Notes under the pieces: generated by a model
Databases searched by the model: none
Seen by the model: the letters and a program-made list of their open reading frames with translations, nothing else
Told to the model about the DNA's origin: nothing
Shown: one piece after another, positions 23,622-35,840 of the stretch
How positions within the stretch are numbered: position 1 is the first letter of the stretch
How the letters are laid out: each line of letters starts with the position of its first letter
Translations under genes and position numbers: made by a program
From: Bugulina stolonifera
Taxonomy: Eukaryota > Bryozoa > Gymnolaemata > Cheilostomatida > Bugulidae
Assembly: GCA_935421135.1 (NCBI GenBank)
Contig: OW285191.1
Location: 9,061,504 to 9,125,503 of the forward strand
Direction: 5' to 3'
Length of the DNA stretch: 64,000 bases

Positions 23622-26077
23622 TAAACTCTTGCAATTGTGTTTGGTAAATTTCTATTACAACTGCATGTAAAGAGAATACAAATAATGCATGTAAAGAGAA
23701 TAATTATAATATAATTAAGCATAATATTGTATATATGTGTCTAGTTTTATAATTTTGTAAATTGAATTGATGTAGGGCCTACAATGTAAATATGTAGCAA
23801 ACTGTAATATATAGAGAAATCTTGATAATGTGTACATGCAAGTTTATTTGTATAAACAATTTATCTACAGATGAATGACACTGCAGTACACGAAATGTTG
23901 TTTTAAATAGTAAGTATACAGCGTCATGCATTTTTTGACTAGAGAGTCATTTTCTTCTGTTGGTCATTAAGCAGCATTTTTTGCTGATGTCTCATCTGTT
24001 TATTTTGCGGTCTGTTTTTACCTGTGTAATTATAGGTGCAGATAGCATTTCTTGCAGTAGGGTAGTGAGTATCTTGGATATGGTGAATATAATTAGTTGA
24101 TTATACATGGTATACATGTATACCATGTATACATGTATACCATGTATACATGTATGCAAGAACAATACCCCTTACTCCCACTCTTACCCTCAATATGCTG
24201 CATAACACTAAAATGTATAAACTTATAACACTAAAGGGTATGCTACACCTTTGGTTTATATCTTACCAGGGGATAAATTCAGCATAATCTAAAACAATAT
24301 TACGATGTTTTGTCTTCTCTTGCACTATAGCAGTACTGGCCATCACTGCTTTAATTTATTATCCTCCATGTGGATAAACGAATACCAAATATATTATGTT
24401 ACCTTAACCCACAGTAGTTATACTTTGTATTCAAGAACCAATGAATGCGACTCGTTAAACAAAAAGATAGTGGATACTGCCATGTGAATGTATATTGGAG
24501 TACCAAGTAGTGATAGCAAACAGGAGTACTGTTTTTTTTATGTAGTGTACATGTAACTATTATTCTAATTATACATGTATATTGCAGATATACGTACATG
24601 ACTACATGGATATGAGTAGGTCGCAACAATTCTGCTGTATCATGCACACTTTTGTAAGGCACAATGTGTGAAAATGTGAGAAAAAGTGCTATTGGGAGGT
24701 TATAAAACTTAAAATTTTGGTAGTATAACTTTTTAATAATGTATAGTCGGTTAGTTGATCCTGGGTATGAATAGTAAAATATAATTATAAATTACATGTA
24801 CATAGTACAATTTGTGCAATTATATAATTTTAGTAAGCAATAATGCTTGTATGCTTATATGCGTAATGGTAAGTACATGTCACTTACTATTACATGTAGC
24901 TACAATGACAATAACCTGTCATCCTGACAATATTGCTGTTCATGTCCACAGCTCATAAATTATACACTGGAGTGTAGAGTTGCACATAACATTGTGTCAA
25001 TGAGATAGGTACATGTAGTTTCTTCTATAATACATGTGTGTATAATATGCAGTGATAGCCCCATGATAGTCAATTCTACTGTTACACTTAGTGCACTACC
25101 ACATATGTGTATGTGTATGTGCAAGCAGTTTTATTGTGACATTGAACTGCATGGATTGCTTTGACGTTATTTACCATCGCTTCCAGGACATCAATAGCAA
25201 GAATAAACTGGCCTATATTCTATCCGGTTATCAGGTTATCAAGTTATTCAGTTACTGTTACAGATGCAGTTGATATAAAGATAATATCATAATATTTGCT
25301 CATTGTAATTATTTACTAATGATATTCAGGTGATTATCAACAGAATACTTGTAGTTATAAAAACAATGAACACTGGTGTTCTTGCATATACATGTACATG
25401 TACATACATCTACATCGACAAAAATTGCAAGAAATTGGCACAAGCATAATTATACACAGTCATTTTTATGTAGGTGAAGGATTGCACCACATTTATAGAG
25501 TTGTCTTTCTTTTCACATTACTGGGTCCATAGATAAGAGGAGACAACTACAATAACTATATGCAACGGCTTCGCTTATTACAAGTCATTACAGTATATTG
25601 GCTTATAATATTATACGTGTATAATTATGGTATCTCATGTCCTGTACATGTAATGCAATATCGTTGGAGTTGTCCTCTTTATTATAACGCACGTAATAGA
25701 TTGAAAATAAGATAACTCCACAATATGTGCAAAATAACTAATAGTCCTAATACATTGTAGAAGATACCAAACTAGAAAATATGGAAGATGAAGACACAAG
25801 TTTCCAAGCATATCCATATCAAAATAAACATTGCAACTAGAACAGGTTAGATACTCTGTCGTTTTAGTTCCATGTCTGCAAATACTACTGCCACTTTACT
25901 TATCATTACCACAGTCAATCACCAACAACAATAGAATACAATAGTGTACCTGGGTAGAGGTTGGGAGTGGTCTATCGACCTTGTCAATTGCATGTACTGA
26001 GTGCAAGGTATAAATAAGTATGACCAGTACTTAATACTTGTTTTTTATTCGGTGATCTGTCGGTCCAAATATACTGT
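23622..26077. other. Non-coding part of copy A
   Basis: Apart from the palindromic microsatellite I see no gene. Stretches at 24305, 24399, 25091 and 25635 stay open in copy B too, but the copies are too similar for that to be informative, and no splice-linked exons are evident. Confidence 0.4.
24101..24157. repeat. Palindromic microsatellite (CATGTATAC)n
   Basis: Near-perfect repetition of the self-complementary units TACATGTATACCATG / GTATAC. The same number of units is present in copy B near 60084-60134. Confidence 0.85.
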
Positions 26078-26290
26078 CTGCTACAAACATCTTTATGTTA
26101 TGGGTAGACCTAGCCTAGGTGCTATGGAGTCAGATCTCACAAGGGAAGCCTGATGAGAGGTTTCTAGTTTGTAAGCACCACTCTAGCTTGTATAAAGTAA
26201 TAGAAGTGTCTTTATTGCAGCTCCAAGAACAAGCCAAAATCAACAGCAAAATGCTTTTCCTTTTATACTAAAACTATTCCCAGTAAAAAT
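26078..26290 (-). mobile_element. Core of a third LTR-like element (copy A)
   Basis: On the - strand TATAAAAGG (about 26250) precedes AATAAAGACAC (about 26210) by roughly 40 bp. TGTCTTTATTG...CCAAG and the GTGGTGCT-like motif align with the LTR-like elements at 6419 and 21810. Ends not resolved. Confidence 0.4.
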
Positions 26291-29200
26291 ATTTCGCAAG
26301 ACATAAAGGTACAAAAAAGCTATTGTGAATAGTCAAGGTTTCAGAACTACAAATAAATGCTATCAAGAACTTTGATAAATTGTCTACAAAATAGAAAAAA
26401 TATTATTAACAGCATATAATAATTACTGCAAAATAATCATTACACAACCCTCCATATGAATCAGGGTCCAAGACTGGTTTATAGGTAGGCATACATTGTA
26501 TATTATTATAATTTCATATAATAAAACAACATACATGTATAAGTGAAACTGCAAATAAATTACTACTAGTTTACATGAGTCCCTATAATAACACTAGACA
26601 ACTAGCTACTAATCACCAGTGGCTACAAAATAAACAATTATTCACTTCTTAACTAGGTACATGTACATGTATGTTGTTTGGTGTCTCAAACGCAACATCT
26701 CTTAATAATATTCTATTCTATTACATTGATTATAAATGCTCTGGAGAACATTGTTGTAATTATCTTCAGGTTTAGAAACAACAATAGCATTCCGAAAAGA
26801 TATAAATAATTTTAGGTGAGAATGAAAATTAGCTTCAATCATTTAGCAAAGCATTGATTTTAACCGTCTAAGAGCAGAATTTCTTTGCTCTTGTTGAGGT
26901 CATAGTGGTAATGGTATAGCCGGATGTTATAACCCCGGGAGCAGCCTAAAACGAACGTATAAACATTTGACTGCTTGAGATTAGAGCAGACAAAATAATG
27001 CTTATCAAAAATATGACTTTAAGAATCTGGAGGGTAGTGTCTAACACAAAATAAATTCACTCTAATACACACGTCAAATAATTGTTGAAAAATATTAGTT
27101 AGAATACTATGTCAACGCTTAATATCCTACACCAAAGCATGCATAGCTACGTTTCTGAGGATTTTATGTGTTTATTTGCGTTATATATGGAATAAAATGC
27201 TTGCATTGTTAAAATATTCATAGCATGCTAATACAACAAAATTTCTCACCTGTGTGGTTCCACCCATGTAATCGGTCAACAAAGAACTTGGTCTTACAGA
27301 AGAAGCCAGGGTCTCTGTTCAATCAGTAGCGATGGAGGCTGCAAGCATTATCATATACAACTACCGAAGGAGCTACAATAGTCATTAAAGACATAATATA
27401 TAATTATGCTGATGTTAACTAGCTCCGTGTAGGTGTATTATAAACAGGTATAGGCACGGTCGTATAATTAATATGCTATATTCATTGGGTCTTTTATAGG
27501 AGTACAGCGTACATTTAGAGATTTAGAGATTGTTGGCTAAATCAAAGCTGAGAGATGGTACATTGCAGACTGTCATTGTTAATATTACTCACTGCACTTT
27601 CCCTCGTATAAAAGACTAAATTTAATTGTCATCATAAATGGCATGGCTTCATATTTTCATAAAATAATAGTGGGGATTTGGCAAAATATGTCCCTGGATG
27701 TTGGGGGTTTTAGCTATTTTTCCATATTATGCAAGAGTTTTTTAGGATTTGCCATTGAGCAGCCAGAGACTTCATTCAACATTCATGAAAATAACCCTAA
27801 AAATTCGTTACATACATGTAAAACGAAATAAAACCACAGTTATCTGGATGTCATTACACAACTCCGAACATTACCCACATAACATATATGAATACACATG
27901 CATGTATGCATGTGTATTCAATTTTGGAAAAATTACATAATTGTTATATTTACAGGTTTCATGGTTACATGAGAATAACAAGGTCAATGGGGTTGGATAA
28001 AAGTAGTAAGGTCAGATATTTCTTAGAGACAGGATAGTGAAAACCTGCTATTAGTTTTAAGTTAGATCCTCCGCTCAGAGGTGTTACCTTTGTCAATATC
28101 TTGAGATTACTATATCATTAAAACAGGTTGAAAACTTCAAGTCGAAAAATTCTGATCATGATTTGTTAAATTGATTTCTAATTGCTGTTGTACAGTCATG
28201 TAGGCTACAATGGTAACCTTTCTTTGAGATTGACAAAAGTACTGTCTTACCGTTCTCAAACCTGGCAGGAAGTATAGTAAAAAGAATATTTGGTGATTCC
28301 CCAGTTTCCATCAACTCATAACCCAGGCATACTCCTAAAATGGTAACATTACATAAAGTTCCTCAAATAAAAAGATGACTAGCTCTGTTAACACAAAGTA
28401 TAACAGTTATTCTGTGCATGCAAACTATTTACATGATTGTAGTCAGCCATAATTATAAACTACATACCTACATTGATAGGATTATATGGCAGACAGCTTT
28501 TATGCACATATATTCATGAAATATGTATGTATTTGCACACTTGTATTTCTTTGTTCAAATGCTAAAAGCACGAAGTATAAGCATGAGTGGACAACTTCCA
28601 AATACCTATATGTTTGCCATGCTGATCAGCAGTATTAAGAAACAGCTTATTGATAGAGGAATGATATTTATCATACCATGGGAGCAATGGAGAAGGAATA
28701 TTCCTGGAAGCAGAAATAATGACTTTTTTCGAGCATTTCGTCTTGGTCTTGTCCATCTGATACATGCCCCGTTCAACTAGCCGTGGGAAGCATGGAAAGA
28801 ATGACGATAGTGAGGAATCATGGGTGGCAACATTTAGATGATGAATTGGTTGTTGAATATTCTATCTGATCTCTAGTAGCTCATCCACTACAGACATCAT
28901 TGCTACTCTGTCTTCTTCTGAGCTTGTAGACAGGAAGTTAAAAAAGGATAGGAGAGGCAGTCTATATCTCTGCAAAAGTTTCAGCTGATAAACTACCTGT
29001 GATTTGCTGTTCTTTATATTCCTGCAATACTTACAAAATCCTCCAACGATTGGGGAACTCCCCATAAGCATCGAGATAGTAGAGGGAAGACACTAATCCC
29101 CTGATTGAATTTGCTTTAGCTAGGAAATCATCAGTAACCTCCGTTGCCTCCAGAAGTGCCTTCCTGAAGTTACTATGTTTGATATAGGTGTACTCAGAAA

Positions 29201-29432
29201 ATCTGAAATAAATAAACGTCAGCATTTAGTTCAGCATAAAACTATGATTTGTAAATAATTATACTAAGTGATTATTTATTAAGCAAATTGCCACCAAAAG
29301 AAGAGTAACATTTGCCCCTTTCTCTAAGTAGAGAAACAGATGATGTACGAGTAAATTGGCATTCCGACAATTTAGTTTGCCTGACTTCAATTGAACTTAA
29401 CCACATTAGAGTTCTTTCACAGATGTTAGTTT

Positions 29433-29502
29433 GAGCTAGGTAGGATTTGAACCTACAACCTTCAGAGAAATATCTGATGCTCTACTTCAGAGCTACCAGC
29501 TC
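29433..29502 (-). tRNA. tRNA-Lys-derived pseudogene or SINE head
   Basis: The 70-nt - strand sequence folds as a cloverleaf. Acceptor GAGCTGG pairs with CTAGCTC, D-stem GCTC/GAGC, anticodon stem TCAGA/TCTGA, T-arm GTAGG TTCAAAT CCTAC. TAGAGCATCAGA is typical of tRNA-Lys. The anticodon loop is 6 nt (TATTTC) and the D-loop lacks GG, so it is probably non-functional. It lies in an intron of the KDZ gene. Confidence 0.6.
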
Positions 29503-32084
29503 TAAGTAAACAAAACACCGTGATAGAACATAATTATGCAGTTGGCCGTAAAACTGAGTCAATAAGTTACAGGATCAATATTTCTAGCAAACCTTTTTAC
29601 CTAGAACCTTTTAGAGGTTTACCAAATGATACATTATTAACTAACTCATCCAGTTTTAAGTACTGCTCTTTTTGAAACGCAAGACTAATGCCACCTGCAA
29701 TTACCCCAAATGGCTCACCACCACAAGTTTCACAGAAGAATTTTACTGCAGGAAGCTGAAGAAGATTTATAAAACACAGCTAGGTAACGCGGAATCGCAG
29801 GTAGGAACACTCCCAGGTAGGAACACTTGGAAAGTAGATCTCTGAAACCTTCGGCAACTGTCCATCGCCACTTACGGTAATAGCTATGCAGCTAGTTAAA
29901 CTACAATAGAGAGAAATTAAGATGATTATTAGAAATGTGCGCTTATGTTCAGCAATACTAATTCTACATGGAAATAATGTTACTAGTACGTACATACACT
30001 TCGCCTAATCAGCAATAAGTAGAACAATTACGTGTATGTCAATTACTAAAACTGAACCCAACTTTTAATTCAATTCAGCTCAAAGTAACAATGTAAATGT
30101 TGATGGCTCGGGATCTACCCAGAATCAATACCAAGCAATAAATCATTAGCATTTTTCTCTAGGAGGGGTGGTTTATATTACATAATAGCCCTTTTATGCA
30201 AATTCAAGTTAATGCCTTCACATTAATTTACCTAATCAATGCTGCTTATGCTTAAATATAACAATTAGCGGCTAGGACAGGCTGCCAGTAACGTAAAACT
30301 CCAAGTGATTAGGAAAAGACTATGCCAAAGGCTCATCAATTCCGTCAGCTGCGCTACCATGTCTAGTTACTCTAAAAAAGTGCAAACAACTCCATAGTAA
30401 TTAAGTGATTTGGATCAACTTGCTAACCATACCCATCACCACCCATCACCAACAAAGAGCTTCAGATAATCCCGCAGTAAGTCATGGGCCACAGAATAAT
30501 CACCCATGTTGATGATGCCAACATCTTTACCATCAGTGGACCTCCATATTACAAGCTAGACATCGAAGAATGGCACTACAACAACAATGTAAGTAAATAG
30601 GTTTTATTTAATATTAACAATCTATAACGATGCTCCGTGACCGTGAAGGCTGAAAAGATAAACGTGTTGGCTAAAAAAACCAATCAGCCCCCAGGTAGCC
30701 GAGTTTTTACGCTTACAAACTGCAAGTGCTGGCAAACATATTAAAATTACAACTTCAACCTTATTCATTCTTAAAGTTTTCTAAAATTATTACCAACTAT
30801 GATAAGATTCCTAGTGAAAGAATAACATGGGTATTCTAAGAAATGACTGGAGAATAAATTTCTCCCACATTTCTTGCAAGTGTCAGCAACCACTTCAGCT
30901 TCCATAGATGGTTTACTATCAGCTCTATAAAAGTTACAAAACAATGTTATACACATTGTTGGTATAGAGAATTTCAGTACAACTTAGCATTATGGCAATA
31001 AGCAGAACTAACACAGGACCAAGCAACAGTCAACGACACAGATGTAACAAAGCATAACACTTTTGGATAATTAATCTGCTCAATGGAGCTAAACACTCAA
31101 CTTGGCAGGAAAGGCCGTTGATAAGTAGCCAACATGATAACTGATTCAATGACTTAAACACTTTGAGTTGAGGATCTAATTCGTTGCCAGCAGATCATTT
31201 AAAACTCAGAAGAGCACGTTGGTCAACTTACTGATCCTGAGGGGTCTATGTGTCAAGGATGTAATGTAACAACAGCAAATACAATAGCAAGACTATGTCA
31301 GAAGTATAACATGTGCTATAACAGGTTAGAAACTGTCAACATGCACTTCACCACCGAACAGAAAAGATCATAGAACAGCTTCAAAATAAGTACCATAATA
31401 TACTCACGCTGGTTTCGAAAAATCTATTCTCTTGAAAGAATGAGCGACCTGCTGCATGGTTTTTCTATAGCTAGGTTGATATTCTTCGAGAGAATTCTTA
31501 AAGAGCTGTACATAATCTGGACGGTCTTGTTCTGGTGAACCTCTTTTCAACAGCTGAGATGAACGGACATTTGCTTTCAAGATGACCACGGCAACTGCAT
31601 CCTCTAAGATTCACAGTGCTGAACTGATTATCCAGGAAGATGCACAGACATGCTTTGCTCACTCCAAATATTTAAATGTAAGACAGAAATACATCATAAA
31701 TCTTATCCAAGTACATGCAAATACAGAGCAGAGCACTATGGAAAACTTTACTTGACCATAAAATAAGTTTCATATATTATGTAAAAACTTTAAATAGCTA
31801 ACCTAGTATTCTTCCATTAGTATAATAGCCTTGCAGATGTAATTTAAACTTGAAAAAGACTAAAACTGTTTATCACAGATAGCAATATGCGTAAGTACCT
31901 GCTCATTCGATTTCTACTTCTCATAGAAATGGTCGTCTTGATTGTTAATGCTCCTATCTAACCAGCACACTAAAAATAACAGAACTGTATCAATAAGCTA
32001 CATCGACAAAGTATACATGATGTTCGTTAAATGAAAGAACAGAGAAAGCCAAGATGACATATTATGAAATAGTGGAGGAAATTA

Positions 32085-32830
32085 GAAAAGAAGAGGTGTG
32101 AAAACTATGGAAGAAAGCAAAGATGGGAAACTCAGTATGACCAGATGGACAGGCTAATTAATGAGGTGAGAGAGGAGCCCCTTGGGACATGATGTTTGCA
32201 GATCACATTGTTATTTGCAAACAGGGTGAAGAGCAAGCTAAGGTCAGTCTAGAGAGTTGGAGGTTCGCACTGGAGAAGAGGGGAATGAGAGTAAGCAGAG
32301 CCAGAACGGAGTATATGTATTTGTGCTTGAATGAAAATACAGGTGGCGGCACAATAAGAATGCAGGGGAGTGAGTTGAGAAAATACCTTGAATCTAAATT
32401 ACAGTAGAATGAGGAGTGTGGAGGAAAAGTAAAGAAGAGAATACAAGCTGAATGGTGTGGATGGAAGAAAGTATCAGACATTATTATGCTGTCAGCCAAG
32501 CTAAAGGAAAGAATATACAATACAGCAGTTTGACTAGCAATACTACATGGAATGGAGACTGTAGATCTGACCAAGAGGCAGGAGACTGAGTTAGAGATGG
32601 CGGAATAATGAATGCTTACATTGTAAGACTTGATAAAAGTAGGAATGAGTACAACAGGGGCACAGCAAGTGTACTAAGATTGGGAAGCAAAGCAGGTTGA
32701 TATGGTATGGGCATGTGGTAAGAAGAGATGGTAATTATATGGGGAGGATAGTAATGGGCATCAAACTACCTAGAGCAAGAAAAAGGGGAAGACCTAAGAG
32801 GAGATTAGTACCTTTCTTGTTGACTCAACA
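32085..32830 (+). pseudogene. Non-LTR reverse-transcriptase fragment with mutated active site
   Basis: Reads through several frame breaks as the 3' half of a non-LTR endonuclease/reverse transcriptase ORF2: LINEVREEP, WDMMFADHIVICKQGEEQAK (active-site FADD changed to FADH), LESWRFALEKRGMRVSRART, KKRIQAEWCGWKKVSDI, TLHGMETVDLTKRQETELEM, and RLIWYGHVVRRDGNYMGRIV. It lies inside an intron of the KDZ gene in the opposite orientation. The lost aspartate and stops make it inactive. Confidence 0.8.
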
Positions 32831-33236
32831 ACTACCATCTAACTTATGATGGACACACATGTACTAACCTACATCTAGTACCTGTAATGATGAAACTTGC
32901 TACTGCATACATTTGTAAGTGTAAGGCCTACAACCTTACCAATTTAGTAGTCAGCACTTTAGCATCTTCATCATCATCGATACTAGAATATAAGCACAAA
33001 GTGTTATACATTCATAATCTCATTCAAAGTTTATAAAACTGCAATACATTGACAAAATCCCAACCATACCTCTTATGGGCTTACCAAAACATTGTAGAAC
33101 TTACATAGTGTCTAGAAGTCCTGGTTCATGTGAGCTGCAAGTGGCAAATGGGTCTATTTCCGAAGCACTGGTTTCACAGAAATTGCTATCAGTAGCAGCA
33201 AGCCTTGTTTCAACCTGTTTAGATTTACCTACAAAT

Positions 33237-33340
33237 TTAGTAATATGTACAGTAGAGGGTGCAACGAGACAGTAATATGTATAGTAGAGGTAAAACAAGA
33301 CAGTAATATGTACAGTAGAAGTGAAACGAGACAGTAACTT
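33237..33340. repeat. 31-bp tandem repeat, about three units
   Basis: Units of AGTAATATGTACAGTAGAGG followed by TGMAACRAGAC repeat three times within the second intron of the KDZ-like gene. Confidence 0.85.
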
Positions 33341-34415
33341 TGAACTGGAGACAAAATTTGCAATGTTTCTTCATAAAGATATTGCCAACTTTTATATATT
33401 TGTGTGTCAGAGCTCCAATAGTCTCAATTTCTGTGTAAATTATTACAATATGACTAATAGCATTACATTGCATGTACATCATTTTAACATAGAGATATTG
33501 TGAGGTATCATTTGAAAAATATATTTAAAAGTAGAAGCAGTAGTAGGAAAGAACATTTTTACTTGATCTGACATTGACTGTACCATCAGTATTTGTAATA
33601 AGCCATGCTTTCCTTTTCCGACGAAGCCTTTTTACCTGTAAAAAATATGACTCTAAAAGTTGAAACAGGCTAGCGAGTCTCAGGCTATTATTCACCAACT
33701 TGATTCTACACTTTTTTCTGCAAAAAGAGGAGTAGCTGTTATAATGTGATGTACATGTAGAAGCTGTACATTGAATCGTATATAAAAATAATTGCTAGCC
33801 TTGGCGCACACACTCAGACTAGAGATCGCTTTCGTGAACTAAATATCGCACATGTGCTATGTCCAGTAGGAAAAATGCCGGCATGCTGGCCAAGCTTTGC
33901 GCCAATGCGAGTATATTCGGTAGCCTATTTCAACCATAATACACGTGCATTCTTCCAATAGAACTACTAATTTAATTTTTCACAAATCTTACCTGCTCAT
34001 TGAAATCTGAACTCATTCTTTGAGAGTTGAGATACTACTTGACCAGTATATCCAAATGAACACCTAAAATTTAGAAATTTTACAAATAAACACAATGATT
34101 ATATAGGCCCTAATATGTACATGGTACATAAGACAACAACTATACAATCCCAGTTTTCATTCACTACATTTCCAAATAGTTGACTAATATTCACATGACA
34201 AATAATAGAATCAGTCAAAAATTTTGTTGAGAAATTGTTCGATATTCCGAATTTGGCTATTTTTATTACACTTAGCAAATTTCCTTTTGTTGAGCCATTC
34301 TAACCATGTGAAGTAAAAGATACAGAGCACATTTTATAGACTCTAATAAAAATCGAGGATAGCTCGTAAATAAGCTGTATACTATAACGCACCCAGCGTA
34401 ATGCCAGCAAACACC

Positions 34416-34468
34416 AGCATAGTTAGATGGGCCCACAACAGCAGCATAGTTAGATGGGCCCACAACAG
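34416..34468. repeat. 27-bp tandem duplication
   Basis: CAGCATAGTTAGATGGGCCC plus ACAACAG occurs twice head to tail. Confidence 0.9.
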
Positions 34469-35640
34469 AAGTTTTCATTTGTTGCAAGTATTACAATTAC
34501 AATATAATTTCTTGCTATTACTTGCAGTAAAGTAGGAGCACTGAAATTTCAATTATAACTGATAACATTTGTGGGTTCAGCGCATATTGGTTTGGTGTCC
34601 CAGAAATTAGAGTGATGTCATAAAGAGTCAAATGATGCATCCTTAAAGTTTGACTGCGAAGTTAAAAATATATTTCACCAAACTAACTACGTAAGTCTTA
34701 CTTGATACCTCTTTGATTATCTGACACACTGTATATCAAAAATCAATTTATAATTTTTTGCAACAAATTGTGATTTTTTTTGTCTAGGAATATTAATTGG
34801 CATTTGTTCTACATACTCATTTTTTGTTTTGTGATAGTCCCGGTATAATAAAGATAAAAACTCAATTAAAATGTTCTGCTTATAATAATAGGCCTATAAT
34901 GATGGTCTCGCATTCAGTCCCTGCAATGATGTAATTAACTGTTTTAACAGAGCTGAGACCCACCATGACATCATAGAGCCCAGCTGGTATTATGCTAACT
35001 GATCCAGCTGCTACTAGGCTTTCTAATGGTGTATTTAGCTTATAACCTCAAAGTTTCAGTACAGTCCAACGAATATAAAACAAGCATTGTAGAGATATCT
35101 ACACTAGCATGAAACACATTTTGCACTCATTGAAACAAGAGTAAGCTACCACATTTTCAAACTAAACAAAAATTGAAGATTTTTAACCGACAAACTTATT
35201 AGCCTTTTATCATATCAAATCTTGTGTTCCGATTGTTTAATTTTTGCAAAGTAAACGAATGTTCAACAGCTATAAAAAGCTTGTAACTTGAACTATGATT
35301 TCATTAGGTGCAAAGATGGGCACATCATGTGTTTAAAGTTTTGGCTTGATTTATTGGTCATTTTGTCATTGGTCATATTTTAGGTTGCATATCTCGGATA
35401 CTAACTGCCATACAAATACAAAATGCCCCTCAGATCGATTTACATTCAAATGCATTTAGTGTTTTTGTGTATTGTTATGGAGCGTTCAATTGGATGAATT
35501 TGCTATATTCTATTAGGTATTCCAAGGAGTTTTAAAAAAATTGCTTTACAGTGCGGGTATTACCTGTCAATGGCAGATGCACATGTACTTGATATACAGA
35601 CCAATTTTAAAACCTAAAATTGTTGTTGACAAAAAACTTT
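34469..35640. other. Non-coding DNA, nothing recognised
   Basis: AT-rich with no splice-linked reading frame on either strand that I can defend. Confidence 0.4.
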
Positions 35641-35840
35641 TGTGATGACGTGCACTGTTGGGTGAGTGTTCTCATCGATCAGTACAGTCATCAATAGATG
35701 AAGGGTTTTCAGTGCGACGAGACTTTCATGCTGAAGGTTCCAGGTTCGAATTCCGGTCACGGTGGTGCTAGAAAGAGCGTCCATCCACAATTGCTCCTGT
35801 GCCTCAGATGAAGTCATCAGGCAGTGCAAGTTGCTGGGAA
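35641..35840 (+). mobile_element. tRNA-derived SINE, copy 1
   Basis: An RNA polymerase III B box, GGTTCGAATTCC (35742-35753), follows an A-box-like GATGAAGGGTTTTCAGTG. The body continues with GGTGGTGCTAGA, shared with the SINE at 41962. Confidence 0.6.

Larger units (their letters stand above)
17670..28004 (+). repeat. Long direct duplication, copy A (at least 10.3 kb)
   Basis: The sequence from CAGGTATATCGTCCCATC onward is repeated in the same order and orientation from 53718 to the end of the window (64000 matches 28004). By eye the copies differ by isolated substitutions and short indels only, an estimated 1-2 percent. Larger differences are a 169-bp MITE plus its 9-bp target duplication only in A (18007-18175), a 114-bp stretch only in B (55354-55467), a 16-bp block near 23094-23110 only in A, and a GGCCTA insertion in B near 56098. 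The copy probably continues past 28004, because B is cut by the window edge. Confidence 0.97.
26702..34016 (-). pseudogene. Intron-rich KDZ-type transposase gene, decayed
   Basis: Exons on the - strand, phases matching: 34016-33993, 33635-33563, 33228-33105, 32982-32940, 31957-31899, 31542-31408, 30924-30794, 29745-29601, 29202-29035, 29021-28862, then ~28510-28468, 28334-28251, 27372-27250, 26945-26702. The start reads MSSDFNEQ + VKRLRRKRKAWLI. Zinc-ligand pairs CKKCG and FFCETCGG follow. The later exons carry the KDZ core: CLGYELMETGESP, ILPARFENAPSVVVYDNAC, LNRDPGFF, KFFVDRLHGWNHTGCS, and EQRNSALRRLKSMLC...NFHSHLKLF. KDZ elements are cut-and-paste DNA transposases with a DDE-type core. Lesions: AGG where I expect the first acidic residue after FFCETCGGEPFG (reads VIAGGISLAF), TAG at 28862, TGA after SLHRY, one frameshift and TAA in the last exon, and a 13-nt apparent intron at 29022-29034. 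The first ten exons alone would give ~353 residues. KDZ identity is firm for 26702-28334 and inferred for the 5' exons. Confidence 0.72.

Noticed and set aside
28862..29021. Death-effector-domain-like helix segment
   Set aside because: Only general leucine spacing; order and context place it in the spacer of the KDZ-like gene.
31408..31620. MCM-family C-terminus (EDAVAVVILKAN)
   Set aside because: The MCM resemblance lies only in a few residues 5' of the exon start that fits the phases; the neighbouring exons fit a KDZ gene instead.
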